Shown piece after piece: positions 35,801 to 47,495 of a stretch of DNA of 64,000 bases (positions are counted from its first letter, which is position 1; every line of letters starts with the position of its first letter). Location of the stretch: contig QANY01009317.1 of NCBI GenBank assembly GCA_003255025.1, positions 1 to 64,000 on the forward strand, given 5' to 3'. The notes beneath the pieces were generated by a model. The model was given only the letters and a program-made list of their open reading frames with translations, searched no databases and was not told the origin of the DNA. This DNA is from Datisca glomerata. Lineage: Eukaryota > Streptophyta > Magnoliopsida > Cucurbitales > Datiscaceae. The translations under genes and the position numbers were made by a program.

Positions 35801-36512
35801 ATGTAGTGGGGAAGGAAAGGGTGAGGATGCAAAAAGAACAGAGGGGATGATGTAAACGGTGGAGAAGTACCTGTCTTGAAAGAGATTGCAACTTGAGCTG
35901 GTGACGAGCAAGACTGACAAGAAAGTAATGCTGCAGGAGTTGCTAGAGCGGCTGTAGTTACTGTACGAAGAGTGGAAAAAGCTCATGTTAGTGGAGTGGG
36001 GAGAAATACAACAGAAGGGGATGGGAAGGAAAGTTGGACAGTAGTAAGGTCACTATATGGAAAACCACGTTCATTAAAAATGACACTCTGTGAAATGTAA
36101 GTCTTATAGAAAGATGGGTCAAAACATATATATCCTTTATCTGAGGAACTATAGCCTTTGCATTTCTTACTATGAAAGTCAAATTAATGAAGCATTGCAT
36201 GGTCTTAAGAAAAGGAAACATGCACATCTAAAATTTTAAGTAAGAGATAATTGGGCATTTTACAAAACAGTTTCTCATATGGATTTTCGTTAGTGAAGAC
36301 AGGAGTTGGAAGAAGATTAATCAGATAAGTAATAGTTAAAATAGTTTCCCACCAAAAATTTTGGAGAATTTTAGTATGAGCCAATAGGGATAATCCTTAT
36401 TCAGTTATATCTATGCGTCTTGACTATATTCTGCCATTTTATTGATTTATGTATGAGCATGAATGTAACTATTGGATTGAGTTTTAAAATTTGATGAAAA
36501 ATTAATAAATCA
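35801..36512 (-). pseudogene. Copia-D integrase end and hinge (minus)
   Basis: The minus strand reads, in shifting frames, NFWWETILTITYLINLLPTP, FTNENPYEKLFCKMPNY, then GYSSSDKGYICFDPSFYKTY and ISQSVIFNERGFPYS. This is the end of the integrase core and the linker domain of a Copia element. It continues the integrase interrupted at 38366 by LTR1-C. RT is absent. Confidence 0.75.
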
Positions 36513-38365
36513 TGAATGGTTCTGGACGAAAAAAAAATCATAACAAATATTTAATCATATTAAATATAAAACATCTTCTATAATCATGCATATTTAGAGA
36601 AACATATTTATAATAGGTAGAAACAATTTTATACATTTTTTTTATCAACAAAATCCTAATTTGGTGGAATCCAATTAGTCGTTTGGCATTTTTCATTCTT
36701 CGCAGGACTTTAAATAATATTCACTAACAACCACTCGTAAGATTCAGCAGTATATCTCACAAGTATGTAGTCAAGAACTGAGTGTGGACTCTAAAAACAA
36801 TAAAAAAAAGACAAAAAGACAATTTTCTTCTTCCTCTATAGAAATCAGGGGCAACTTCTAGGGGGAGAAAAATGCTTTTTCTTGCTCTCTATAAGCACAC
36901 ACTGTGATTAGGGTTATGTCAACACCCACTTAGAAGGCAACCCTAATGTCATCCCTTATATAATATTTGCAGAATTTATACATATACCCTTATATTGTAA
37001 ATTGCCAAAAATCTCCTCCCTACTCTGCCCTATGTGATTTGTTTACATCTTCTCTAGAGTCAATACTGTGTTCAAATTTATCAATCTAAATTAATAAATT
37101 AAATTGATCTCTATCAATTAATTAATTTTATTTATTTACTAATCATCCATTAATTAAAAAATAATTAATTAATGAGTTTGAACATTAATTTTGTTCTTTA
37201 CTACTTTAGTGATTACACCCATCATATACAGATTCGGAAAGTGTACCTTTGTCCAAAATATATTTTTTGTCCAACTAATATTGTTTCTCATTTCTGTCCT
37301 TACTAGTTACAGATCGAATGGACCCACATCAATAAAGCTATAGGTTTCAAATAATCAGCGAATTTATCTCCATAAATTCATGACCTATTTAATCTTGACA
37401 TCGTACGACTTCACTATAGGTCCGATGCCAATCAACTCTCAATTCATGCGCGATACATTTTTTTATTGGTGCAAATAAACACTTTTATTTCATGGTCCAT
37501 GAAATATTTTACTATGTTACCCTTCATGTATATCAAAAACAAGAACTGAATATAAAATTATTGTTTTACCCCTCTAGTTATTATTTTCTTAACTCCTTTA
37601 TTGACCGTGAATAAGAAATACATAAAAGTAAATTGTCTCACACAGTTCACCATGTCTTATTCAATAATTTATTTTATCGAGTACCTGGCCAAGTTTATTT
37701 ATTCACACACCCATCAATAAAGCATAAATTGATATTGTTGCATTTTATAATCTCGCCATGAATTTCATATTTGTGAATCACGTGACTCTAATATAGTTGA
37801 ATCATGATCCCAACAGCCATTGTATTATCCCGTAATTCAAAATCACTCATTTGGCGTATCAAAGACCGCCAGTAATTAAGTCATGTTTCATATTCACCTT
37901 AGGATTAAAGTAATGACAAAAATATAATTAAGGTATAACAATTAAATTTAGAGTTAAATAAATGATTTTGCGCCAAACTAATTTGTTATTGGTCTGTTCA
38001 ATATGTTCTATAATATGTCTAGGTCAACCTTTAGAGTCTCCACTCCCATGTCCTAAGACCCGCATCATTTGGTTCAACTAACAGTCATAATCGGACTTGA
38101 TTGCTCAGTCGATCTTTAAACTACGAATAACATTCTGAACTATTTCAGAAGAGTTTATCTAGAAGACCCCTGGTCTTTACTCTTCTTACGTTGACTATAG
38201 TTCCAGGATTTAAGTAAATTATAAACACACTTTAAATAAAGGAAAACTTTTATTAATTAATAAAATTCAGTACTACATAAATGTCTGAGAAATAACTAAA
38301 TACTCATAAATAGTTATTACACCTTACTTTATGAACACAATTCTAATATAAATATGATTCCAAAA
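36513..38365 (-). mobile_element. LTR1-C, solo-type LTR inside Copia-D
   Basis: About 1850 bp matching the Copia-A LTRs in reverse, clearest at 37030-38360. No internal domains adjoin it. Copia-D integrase lies on both sides, so it is most likely a solo LTR nested in Copia-D. Boundaries are approximate and I could not establish a target duplication. Confidence 0.75.
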
Positions 38366-40200
38366 ATTATTGAAACGATGGTCTAAACCCTCCTCCCTAG
38401 GCACTTTGAACACATTTAAGTTTAGTACTGAATTGTTTTTCAACATGAGCAGGAGCTTGCAGAAAGATAGACTTGACATCAGATTTTTCTTTTAATGGAA
38501 AAATCTAAGTAAATCTAGTGCAATGGTCAATAATGCTCAGATAAAATCTATAATAAGTAATAGAAACAGAAGATGCAAGACCCCAAACATCTGTGTGAAG
38601 AGACCAATAAGCTTAATAGCAGTTGTGTTAGATAAAGGAAAGTTGGATTGATGTGCTTTTCCTAATGAACAAGAGTCACAAAAGGATAGGGCACTAGGAC
38701 TGACGCTTGACTTGTCTACAGACTTAAAAACATGACTCGTGACTTTAACAAACGGATGTCCAAATCTTTGATGCCATAGATTAGCCTATTTTTAGTACTA
38801 GCAGCTAAAAAATAGTAAGCATAGCTGTCTGGATGAGTTTGGAGATGATTGCTAAACTGAGGCTTGAGAACACGGAACTACTACAGTCCCTCCTTAAGCA
38901 CACCCTGAAGCAGTATCTAGCTTCTTCGAAGTCTTGTCCTTACTGTAGGAAAAAATTGACTCAAATTCCATAGTTACAGGATGATCGATAGTAATTTTAG
39001 ATATGATGAGCAAGTTTTTAGTGCAGAAAGGAACAAACAAAATATGATCTAGAGTTGGAGTAATGTATTTATTTGAAGTGATGAGGGAGTTTTCACCAAC
39101 GTTAGTAATGTTCAAAAGGTGTACCAATAGCTTTGATTTACCTTTATAGTCATTTTAACAGATAAATTGGTAAAATCGGGTGCAAGATGTTGATTTGCTC
39201 CATTGTCAAGGTTTCCTATCATTATCTTTTGCAGAACCAGTTGAGATGCTAAAAATGATTTCTGTAAGTTATGTTGCTGAGACTCATTTAGTTGAAAATT
39301 GTGGTCAAATCTACTATAACAGATTGAAGCATAGTGGTGTGCCTTTTTGCATATCTGAGATATTGATCTATTACCATTCATGCCTCTCTCTCTTCCTCTA
39401 CCTTTGGAATTTCAGAGTTGCCTCTATGAAAACCTTGAGGGGAATAAGTTTGAGGAGAGTTGTTGCTTCTTCTTGGTGAAAAACTTGCAATGTGTGTAGA
39501 TGGATTCTGACCTTTAATAGTGTTGGTGTTCTGCACCTACTCTACTCTCAATTGTTGGCCCTGCAACATATATTGAGCCTTCTGCAAAGATATTGAATCT
39601 CCTCTAGAAGTGAGATTAAAAATATAGAGTCATACTTAGACCCAAGGCCTCTAAGTATATAAAGTAGAAGACTCTCATTTGTAATTAGTTGACCAGTTAA
39701 GGAAAGACTGTTAGCAGTTGAGCTCATTATGAGAATATAGTCATTCACATTGAGGATCCCTTCTTGATAGTCTGAAGCTGACATCTAAGCTGAGGGGTTC
39801 TAGCTTTTGATTGGGAAGTGAAAGTTTGTTCTAATGTTCTACATATCTCACAAGAATTAAGGCAATTGACCATATTGCCAAACATTGATTCAATAATTAT
39901 AGAAACAGCCAACTCATAAGGTGTTGTTATGTCCTGTGCTAGTTTATAAACTCTAGATTCAGGATAAAGGGTGCCTCAGTTACATGTATCAGTTGTGGAG
40001 ATATTTTTGAGATGACATGTGGATTTGTTATAAACTCTGATAGCACTGGTTTGGTGTGAAGTAAAATGGTTTAAGATCATAAGCACGAGCTACGGATAAG
40101 ATTTGAGACTCAGGTATAATTATTTCTATCAAGCCTAATTGAAATAGTTACCATGTTTGTAGAGAGCTTACTGGGCAATGCAGGAAGGGAAATCACAGAT
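38366..40200 (-). pseudogene. Copia-D gag, protease and integrase N-terminal part
   Basis: From high to low coordinates: gag KPVLSEFITN (about 40050) and MSASDYQEGILNVNDYILIM (39784); a zinc-knuckle relic CKKAHHYASICYSRFDHNF (39350); protease NLDNGANQHLAPDFTNLS (39220), with the catalytic Asp-Ser/Thr-Gly as Asp-Asn-Gly; HILFVPFCTKNLLIISK (39040-38990); integrase DVWGLASSVSITYYRFYLS (38590), then RFT*IFPLKEKSDVKS. It stops near GGGFRPSFQ, where LTR1-C begins. Many stops. Confidence 0.85.
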
Positions 40201-41023
40201 GACACAAAAGGGAGAGAGACAGTTGATTATGAGACTGATAGAGGGAGAGGAATTTTCTACTATGGCAGCAGCTGGTTCTTTGACTGACTGATTACTTTAC
40301 ATTAAAATATATACAAAAGAGGAAAAATACTTTCTTTTGAAACAAAACGAAATTCAAAACAAGTGAGATAAAAAGTCAAAGTGAAAAATTAATAAACACA
40401 AGAAATTTTAAAAGTCTTTATTTAATTATTAATTAATCAAATTAATTATTAATATATTAATAAAGATAACTAATATATTTTTATTAAATTTTATTAAGTG
40501 AACCAGTTCAATTATATTTATAAGTATACGTGTCAATCAATCACATTTACACGTATCAAATAAAAAATGATAACATATGATATTGAATTATAGATTAACT
40601 AAAATCTTCTATAAAATGATTTTCATCTCATGTGACTCTATCGCTTATAGATATATGCAAATCTGAATCTATAATATATTATATATGTTTATTGCATCCA
40701 TTTAATAATTTTAACCTATTAATTTGTACTAATTACTATTAGCGACACATCAATCTTTTTTAAAATTAGTCTAACTATTCAAATTGAAATCCTGAGTATT
40801 CAATTAGGTTTTTATAAATTAATTTTTTTAGTCTAAATATATAGTATAAATAATGTAAAGTTAGTTTAAGATAAATTATCGAGAGCAAATATATATTATT
40901 ATGGATATTTATAAGAAATAAATACTTAAATATTTATTAAAGAATTTAATATCTCGAAGGTATTGAAAATTTTAGAATCATAGATTGAGAAAATGGCCAT
41001 AAAATAATTTTCATTATCTTGTC

Positions 41024-41066
<43 letters not shown>

Positions 41067-41544
41067 ACCCATCTGCCAACTTAGACCATTTAATTAGTCA
41101 AGGCATGAGGCTGAATTTCGTGATTAGTTTTGAAAAGGTATGGTCATTGTTTACAATTTACATCGGTAATGGTTTGTCTTCTCCTGTCACTTTGGGTGAT
41201 TTTTTTAATCAATTAAGCTTTTAATTCATTAGTCTAATTAAGCTCTTGTCAGTGTCACCTTACCAAGCGTGGGGTGGGCTGAAGGAAACTTAATTAAGAT
41301 TATAAGTTGCTAATCACCGAACCAAAGGCCCACATGTTGATGTTGTTGAATCTTGGCCTTTTAAGGAGTGAAGATGGTAGCTTTGATGGATGATATATGT
41401 GGATCCCACAAATCTAATCTAATGAGTAACTGCCACATCTCATTAATTTATTAATTAATTAGCATCGAAATATGTTATAATCCCTTCGTAACATTTTATC
41501 CCTACCTCTTTCGTCAGCCAAAGTCCTTTTGTCATGACCTCAAC
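40201..41544. other. AT-rich spacer, no gene
   Basis: AT-rich DNA with an ATT microsatellite (41026-41065). Sequence just above 40200 may hold the decayed 5' LTR of Copia-D but no boundary is visible. Confidence 0.4.
41026..41065. repeat. ATT microsatellite
   Basis: About 13 ATT units. Confidence 0.95.
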
Positions 41545-42535
41545 TCGGAGATGGCAAGATTCTGGTCAGGTTCCTATCCTAAAAAACGAAGGATGCATTG
41601 GCTTGCATGGGAATATCTTGGTAGACCAAAATCCTCCGGAGGGGTGAGTTTTAGATCTCTTGAAGCTTTCAACAAGGCCCTTCTTACTAAGTAAAGTTGG
41701 CGAATCGTGTGTGACCCTGACCACCTCCTCAGTCGTGTCCTCAAGGCTAAGTAATATCCTTCTATTGATTTTTTGGGTTGTTCTATCAAGAAAGGCTGCT
41801 CTTTTGTCTGAAGGAGTATTATATGGGGAATGTAGTTGTTCTCCAAGGGGCATAGGTGGAGAATCGGTAACGGGGAGTCTCCTTATTCCACTTTCAAGCC
41901 TATTTCCCTCCCTCAGGAGACCCAAATTTGAAAGTCTCTTCATTCATCAATAGCTCCAAGTGGAATGAGGAGGCCCTAGACAATTTATTGTCTTAGGAGG
42001 AGTCTAGTCTGCCCTTGTCCTTATCGATCCTTGCTGGTAGCCCGAGGATGCTATTTGCTGGCATTTTGATAAAAATGGGCTCTATTTCGTCAAGAGTGGG
42101 TATAACCTTGGTTTGTCTTTGCTAGAGGAAGTGAGCTCTTCTATTGTGGAAAAGACAATGGAATCTAAAGCTCCGTAATAAGGTTAAAATCTTCAGTTGG
42201 TGGGCTTCTTTAGATATCATTCTAACCAAGAAGAATTTGCTCAAGAGGCACATCAGTGATAATAGTTTTTGCCCTCTATGTGGCCTTATAGATTCAATAA
42301 CTCATGCGACATTTTTCTATTAGGTTTTTTGTTCTGCTTGGAATTCGCTCGAGTTCTTTCCTAGAGCTTCCAAGGGCTATCAGTTTTGGCCTTTCATGGA
42401 TTCTGTAGTTGTTTTTCTCCTTCCCCTCGATAACCAAGCTCTCTCTCACTCATTGGCCCTTTGTTGGAAGATTTGGAATGGGAGAAATGCTTTCATCCAG
42501 GGGAAGTGGTGCTTGCAGGTTGAAGATATTATTCA
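41545..42535 (+). mobile_element. LINE-1 C-terminal region, 5' part
   Basis: Plant L1-type ORF2 downstream of RT. ARFWSGSYPKKRRMHWLAWE and LGRPKSSGGVSFRSLEAFN (41554-41680), then a WRSIIWG/WRIGNGE block, then the zf-RVT zinc-binding block NKVKIFSWWASLDI, TKKNLLKRHI, FCPLCG and ITHATFF (42178-42320), and LCWKIWNGRNAFIQGKW (42455-42510). RT itself is missing (5' truncation, normal for LINEs) and stops are frequent. It is interrupted by LTR2-F at 42536 and continues at 43776. Confidence 0.88.
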
Positions 42536-42618
42536 TGTTAGTCGACGCGGCGTGTGCGCGGCGACTAACATGAATAATATCTTCAACCTGCAATCACGAC
42601 TTCCCCTGTATGAAAGCA
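42488..42618. repeat. 57-bp inverted duplication of the LINE/LTR2-F junction
   Basis: The left arm (42488-42544) is the LINE flank plus the first 9 bases of LTR2-F. The right arm (42562-42618) is its reverse complement with 3 mismatches in 57. The 17-bp GC-rich loop (42545-42561) is LTR terminal sequence. Relative to LTR2-D the right arm is an insertion within the LTR end. Confidence 0.95.
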
Positions 42619-43770
42619 TAGCTTGTGGCCATTTAAAAAATTAAACTTTTAATAAAAAATGAATCTTTTAGTAAAACAAAAATCGCGCAACGCTACGATA
42701 ACTAAATTTTTTTTTATTGAAAACTATTTTCAATCAGTCATGATTCATTATATATTTGTATATTGAATTAATAATATACAAGGTTATAAATCATATACCT
42801 CTTGTAGTCTAAATCAAGAGTGCTCGTGAAACCAATTGATTCTCTATTCCCACGAAATAGTTCCAACGATCAGCAAACTCCGAGATGGACACCAAGATCT
42901 TCCAAATCAATTCTCAATGCACTAAGACGTTTGTGAGCATGTTTAATATAACAATAATATTTTTCTGTCTCTAGATGTACTCAACACATGAGATCTAGAG
43001 ATTTTAAAATTGTCAATATTAGTGGGACTCACTGCTATTGTGCACAATTGCAGTGTCACATGACACTACAGTAGTCCATGTATATATTTGATACTCAATC
43101 ACTGATTGACACGTGACAATTATTGCGTATTAAATATTTATTTTAATCAAATAAAATATATAGATATTTGTTAATTCAAAATTAAAACTTAAGGGAATCA
43201 ATATATGATCCGTTAGGAAAGCTTAGATTCCAAATCTTGTAAGATCATGTCCCCAGCCATCCAAATCACTGAATCTCCAAAATAAAAGTCACTAACCTTA
43301 TTAACAAATAGAACTTAACGAGTGATGTGAATTATAAATGATACGTTGATCATCGAATTGATGTGTATTAAATCATTATTATCAAATGATACGTTGATAA
43401 ATATATTAATTCATATCGATACAGTAATATATAATCTCCTTATATAAAATACAATCACTAAGATGTCTATCCACATCAATGATCTGGTCGAGATCGCATG
43501 CATTCATAATGCTTAGTGAACCGTAGTAGCAACCATTCATTAAGGATTTTATACTTTAATATGTTGGCGATAATTTTATTCATTATCTATGATCTTAATC
43601 CTCTCGTACTAATATAATATCATAGTCTCATTAATGAATATAGAATTTTCAGATATTTATATAAATTATTCAACAATAATTTGAAAGAACAATTATAAGA
43701 AAAATGTAATGCTCATTAAATATCATATCAAAAAGTTAATATACATGCTTTGAGGGCATAACCCCTAAGA
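42536..43770 (-). mobile_element. Solo LTR2-F inside LINE-1
   Basis: Minus-strand LTR2 (1235 bp, with a large internal deletion and a templated insertion near one end). Flanks are ATTCA (42531-42535) and ATTCT (43771-43775), a 5-bp target duplication with one change. The LINE continues on both sides. No internal retroelement sequence, so a solo LTR. Confidence 0.88.
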
Positions 43771-43775
43771 ATTCT

Positions 43776-44331
43776 GTGAGTTGTTATCTTCCTTAAAGAT
43801 TACATTGCTGTAAATTCCTTGTGCAAGCCCCGGTCTTCTCCGCGTCAGAGGGAACTCTCTTGGTCGAGGCCTCCCTGGGATTGCATCAAGCTCAACGTTG
43901 ATGGAGCTTTGGGTAGAGAGTCGCATGCGGTGGGTGGTATTTTCCAGGACAACCAAGGCTCTGCTATAGGGGTGTTCGCTAGGCGCTATGTGGGTAGGCC
44001 TCCCCCTGCTGTGGTTGAAGCTTTAGCCATCTTGAAGGGGCTCAATCTAGCGAAGCTCTGGAATTTAAGTCCTATTGTTGTAGAATCAGATTCTCTCATT
44101 GTTATTAACCTTCTTTTTTCAAATGATGAGGATGCTTCGGAATTGGGGCTTATCATCTCAAAGTGCAAAGAGGTCTTCCTTCAGTTTGTAATGAGACTAC
44201 CCATTGGCTAGCCCGTTTCAGTTTGTCTGTTTATGATACTGTAACTTGGAGGGAGACGACACCCTATTTTGTTGCTGACATCTTATTTCTTAAATAGTAG
44301 TTGTGGCATTTTTGGCAGATTAAAAAAAAAC
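43776..44331 (+). mobile_element. LINE-1 RNase H domain and 3' end
   Basis: A frame (43819-44211) reads LSWSRPPWDCIKLNVDGALG, then GGIFQDNQGSAIGVFARRY, AVVEALAILKGLNLAKLWN and VVESDSLIVINLL, matching the C-terminal RVT_3-type RNase H of plant L1 elements, with Asp, Glu and Asp of the catalytic set visible. A frameshift near 44195 is followed by THWLARFSLSVYDTVTW to a stop at about 44296-44298. A short A-run (44323-44331) looks like the element's poly(A) end. Confidence 0.85.
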
Positions 44332-45224
44332 TTTTTACCCCTACAACTTTCCAATGGCTTAGCATATCCTTAATTTGAAAGGGAGATCAGAGAATTTAAG
44401 ATTGCCAAGCGGATTCGTAGCAAGTGGTTATTGGGATCCCAATTGTTGGGAAAAAAAACAAAAGTTCTACATAAATGCAGCATGGTTTTAAAAGGACTAC
44501 ACCATACCTTCTTCATAAATGTGGAAATTATAAATAACTAATCCTCAATTTATAAATAAAAATAGAACGAAAGCTGTATTAGTACTTCATATCTACATGC
44601 ATGTGATATCCTAGTGTCCCTGAAATGATGTAACAGTTGTTTTCTATCAGGGCTGGTAGCCTGGTTGATTATAAGAATGCATCGTATTCACGTAAATCGT
44701 AATTGGAACACTGCAAATTTCTCATTCCCCACCACAAAGAATTAATTATTTTTCTAAAATGCACCCATCCAAGAGAAATTGCATAAAAGTGTACTGACAA
44801 AAATTGTCATTATGTTTTTATTTTTATGAAATTCTTTTAAGTGGTCCATATATGGAATACTAATGAATTGCAATTTACAATTATGAAAGTGTATAATAAC
44901 AAGTGGAGACGATAAAGATAGCATGGCAGATGCCATAAAATTCATGGCTACATTTTAGAAACCATATTACAAAAGGGGCCATGGCGTTAATGTTATTATA
45001 TGAAAAAATAATATGCTATATGTCGGAAATCTTGGGCTAAATGACAACTTCATTACTCGGCTCTTTCTACTTGTACCCAGAGAACTCTTGTGCTAATATA
45101 GCTTTTTAGGACTTCATGCCTTTTTCCTTTCATATCTTTGGCTTCACTCTTCAGTGGTGTGGCATCGCTCACTTTACGATTCAATTAATTAAGGTTTGCT
45201 AAAGGGTAGGGTATAGAGAATAAT
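44332..45224. other. No gene recognised
   Basis: AT-rich spacer with no domain, repeat array or transposon end that I can support. Confidence 0.4.
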
Positions 45225-46450
45225 TTTCTGATTTCAACCTCTTTGTAACCATTCTTATAAAACTAATACGACGGATGTATCCACACCGTCGTACTGAAGT
45301 TGTATAATACAATGGTGGTTCGAGCAACCATCCTTTAAGTACCAAATACAACGGTGATATAGTAATTGTCATTTTAAAAGTATGCCAAATATGACAGTGC
45401 ATATAGGGTCCATCATATTAGGACACCCCTTAAAATTAAAAAAAAAAGAGCTAGTTTATTTTTTCCTTCAAATACGGCGGTGGGTGGCATCACCGTCGTA
45501 ATATTTCTCCTATTAAAGACGACGGTGTCTAGAGTGACTGTCATATTTAAACATAAAGTACGACGGTGGGACTAATATTTCCTATTTGTGGCTTAAATAC
45601 GATGATAGGCCTAACCATCAACGTAATATATCTCCTCAAGTGGTGTATAGAACTAATGTCGTATTTGAACATTAAAGATGATGGTTGCTAGAGCCACCGT
45701 CATCTTTACTTTATATTTTTTATGTTTTTCAAGTGACCATGATTGACATTTATGATGGTGAATAAGTCCACCGTCGTAATAACTCATCAAATTTTCAACT
45801 TCACCCATGTTTCTCTCATTTTGTTACTTTCTTCGTTTCTTTCTTCTCCGTGCCCTCAACTCACGAACAAATTTGCAACCTTGGTTATCATGTTCATGCC
45901 TTCAACTCACAATCACATTTGGAAGGTACGTTTTTTATTTCTCCCTCTTTATTCATTTTGGCTTTGAAGAAAAACAAGAAACGAGAGATATAGAATGAGA
46001 GAGAGAGGCGAGAGAGAGGGAGAGAGAGAGAGAGATAGAGAGAGAGTGAGTGAGTGAGAGAGTGAGAGAGAAACACGACAAAAGATAGGGAGAGATATAA
46101 TGAAAGAGAGAGTTAGAGAGAGCGGCGAGGGGGGGGGGAGAGAATGGGGGGAGAAAGAGTGCATGGGGAGAGAGAGACTAGAGAAAGAAAGAGACAAAGG
46201 TGAGAGAGAGAGGCACGAGAGAGAGTATTTACGACAAAGATAAACCATATTATTATGACGGTTCCTATAACAACCGTCGCGGATTTAGTTCCATGGGTAT
46301 CGTCGTGTGAATTAGTTTATTCAGGACGGTTGTAGAGCAACACTCGTGAAAAATCCACCGTCGTAAAAAAATTATTTTTTATGACGGCTTTTAAGACAAT
46401 GGTTGTGCCACCGTCGTCAATGATTTTTCACGATGGGAATTTCCCCTCAT
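45225..46450. mobile_element. CACTA-like subterminal-repeat region
   Basis: At least ten copies of ACGACGGTK or its complement, often as inverted pairs 10-20 bp apart (45269-45294, 45471-45501, 45755-45782, 46257-46280, 46323-46367, 46380-46420), in two clusters either side of a GA-rich core. Clustered short motifs of both orientations near both ends resemble the subterminal repeats of plant CACTA (En/Spm) transposons. The CACTA termini, a transposase and a 3-bp duplication are not seen. Confidence 0.45.
45990..46235. repeat. GA-rich low-complexity tract
   Basis: Imperfect GAGAGA runs with a short G9 stretch near 46130. The minus-strand frames through it (SLSLSLS repeats) are composition artefacts. 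Confidence 0.95.
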
Positions 46451-46479
46451 GAAAAATGAAAATTGTAGAAGTAATACTT

Positions 46480-46640
46480 GCACAAGTTGGTATAGAGAAT
46501 GTTAAGTAAATAATCTTACACCGGCTGTAAAATATGTCGTGAGCTTAAACTTAAGACAATTCTCAATTCATAAGTTAGTTTTGAGTAAAGACTCTAAGAT
46601 CTTTACATGGTATCAAAGTTAACTCAAGAATGAGTGGACT
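46480..46640 (+). mobile_element. Possible TRIM/solo-LTR relic with primer-site-like motif
   Basis: A TGTTAAGTAA-like start with a CTTACACCGG block leads after about 120 bp to TGGTATCAAAGTTAACTC, which resembles the TGGTATCAGAGC primer site. This small-LTR arrangement is seen in TRIM elements. Single copy here, so weak. Confidence 0.3.
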
Positions 46641-46981
46641 CATACTACATTTTCATGTGACAAAGATTAAGAATATGAACTAACTTTTAGATTTGAGTTG
46701 TACTAAGAATATAAATTTAAAATAACATTTAACTCATAAATTAACTTTTGAATTTAAGTCAGGTTCTTAACACTTTTACAAATATAATTAATTACTCGAT
46801 CCACAGTTGGGATCAAATTAAGCCCCATCTATGTCAATGTACCAAAAAAACAAAATAGTGCGAAAATCCAATTATCACACTTCAATAGGAATCAAAATCA
46901 ACTATAAGTTATTGTCAAGGAGGAGACATATTTAGGTCTGATATCAAGAGAGAGAGGAAAAGTCAAGAGTAAGGTTATAGT

Positions 46982-47495
46982 TAGGGGTGTTCAGAAAAAC
47001 CATTAAACCAACTAACCATGCAAACAATCCAAACCATTGTTTATTAGCTGATAATTTAAATACTAATATGGGTTTAATTTTGACTTAATTTCTTTAAGAA
47101 CTGATTAAATTAGTTTGGTCTTGTTTTGCTTATATTGTGAATTAAACTAAATCAAACCATTAAACGAGAGGTAAGGGGAACTAGAATTTGTTCACCCTCG
47201 TATAAATAGACTTTTGCATTACTCCACCCGCATCATAGTTATTTCTCTTACATATCAAATTGTTGGCAATTTACTCTATTAACTTAGTTATATAATAAAA
47301 TTGTACACACTTCTCTACGATGATATTTATTTACAATTAAATTGAACTGCATGAAAAAGCTGCTAACTAAACTCCAACTAAACAAAAATATCACGGATTG
47401 ATTTAAATTAGTTTGTAAATATAATTATTTTAATTTGAGTCAATTATATTGATGTGTTAAAGTTTTATATAAAATTAAACCAAACCGCCCGATAA
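46982..47495. mobile_element. Possible third hAT-MITE relative
   Basis: Starts TAGGGGTGTTCAG like the two MITEs and contains many AAACCA/TGGTTT motifs, but no matching right terminus or target duplication is found. Probably a diverged or truncated relative. Confidence 0.35.

Noticed and set aside
40020..40045. Reverse-complement primer-site-like TGCTATCAGAGTT near 40040
   Set aside because: It lies within the readable gag frame of Copia-D, so it is coding sequence and not the element's primer site.
42488..42618. The 57-bp hairpin as a miRNA precursor
   Set aside because: Both arms are explained as LINE flank plus LTR end copied in inverse orientation; no independent evidence of processing.
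45894..46248. Minus-strand SLSLSLS-rich ORFs
   Set aside because: Translations of a GA-rich tract in several frames.
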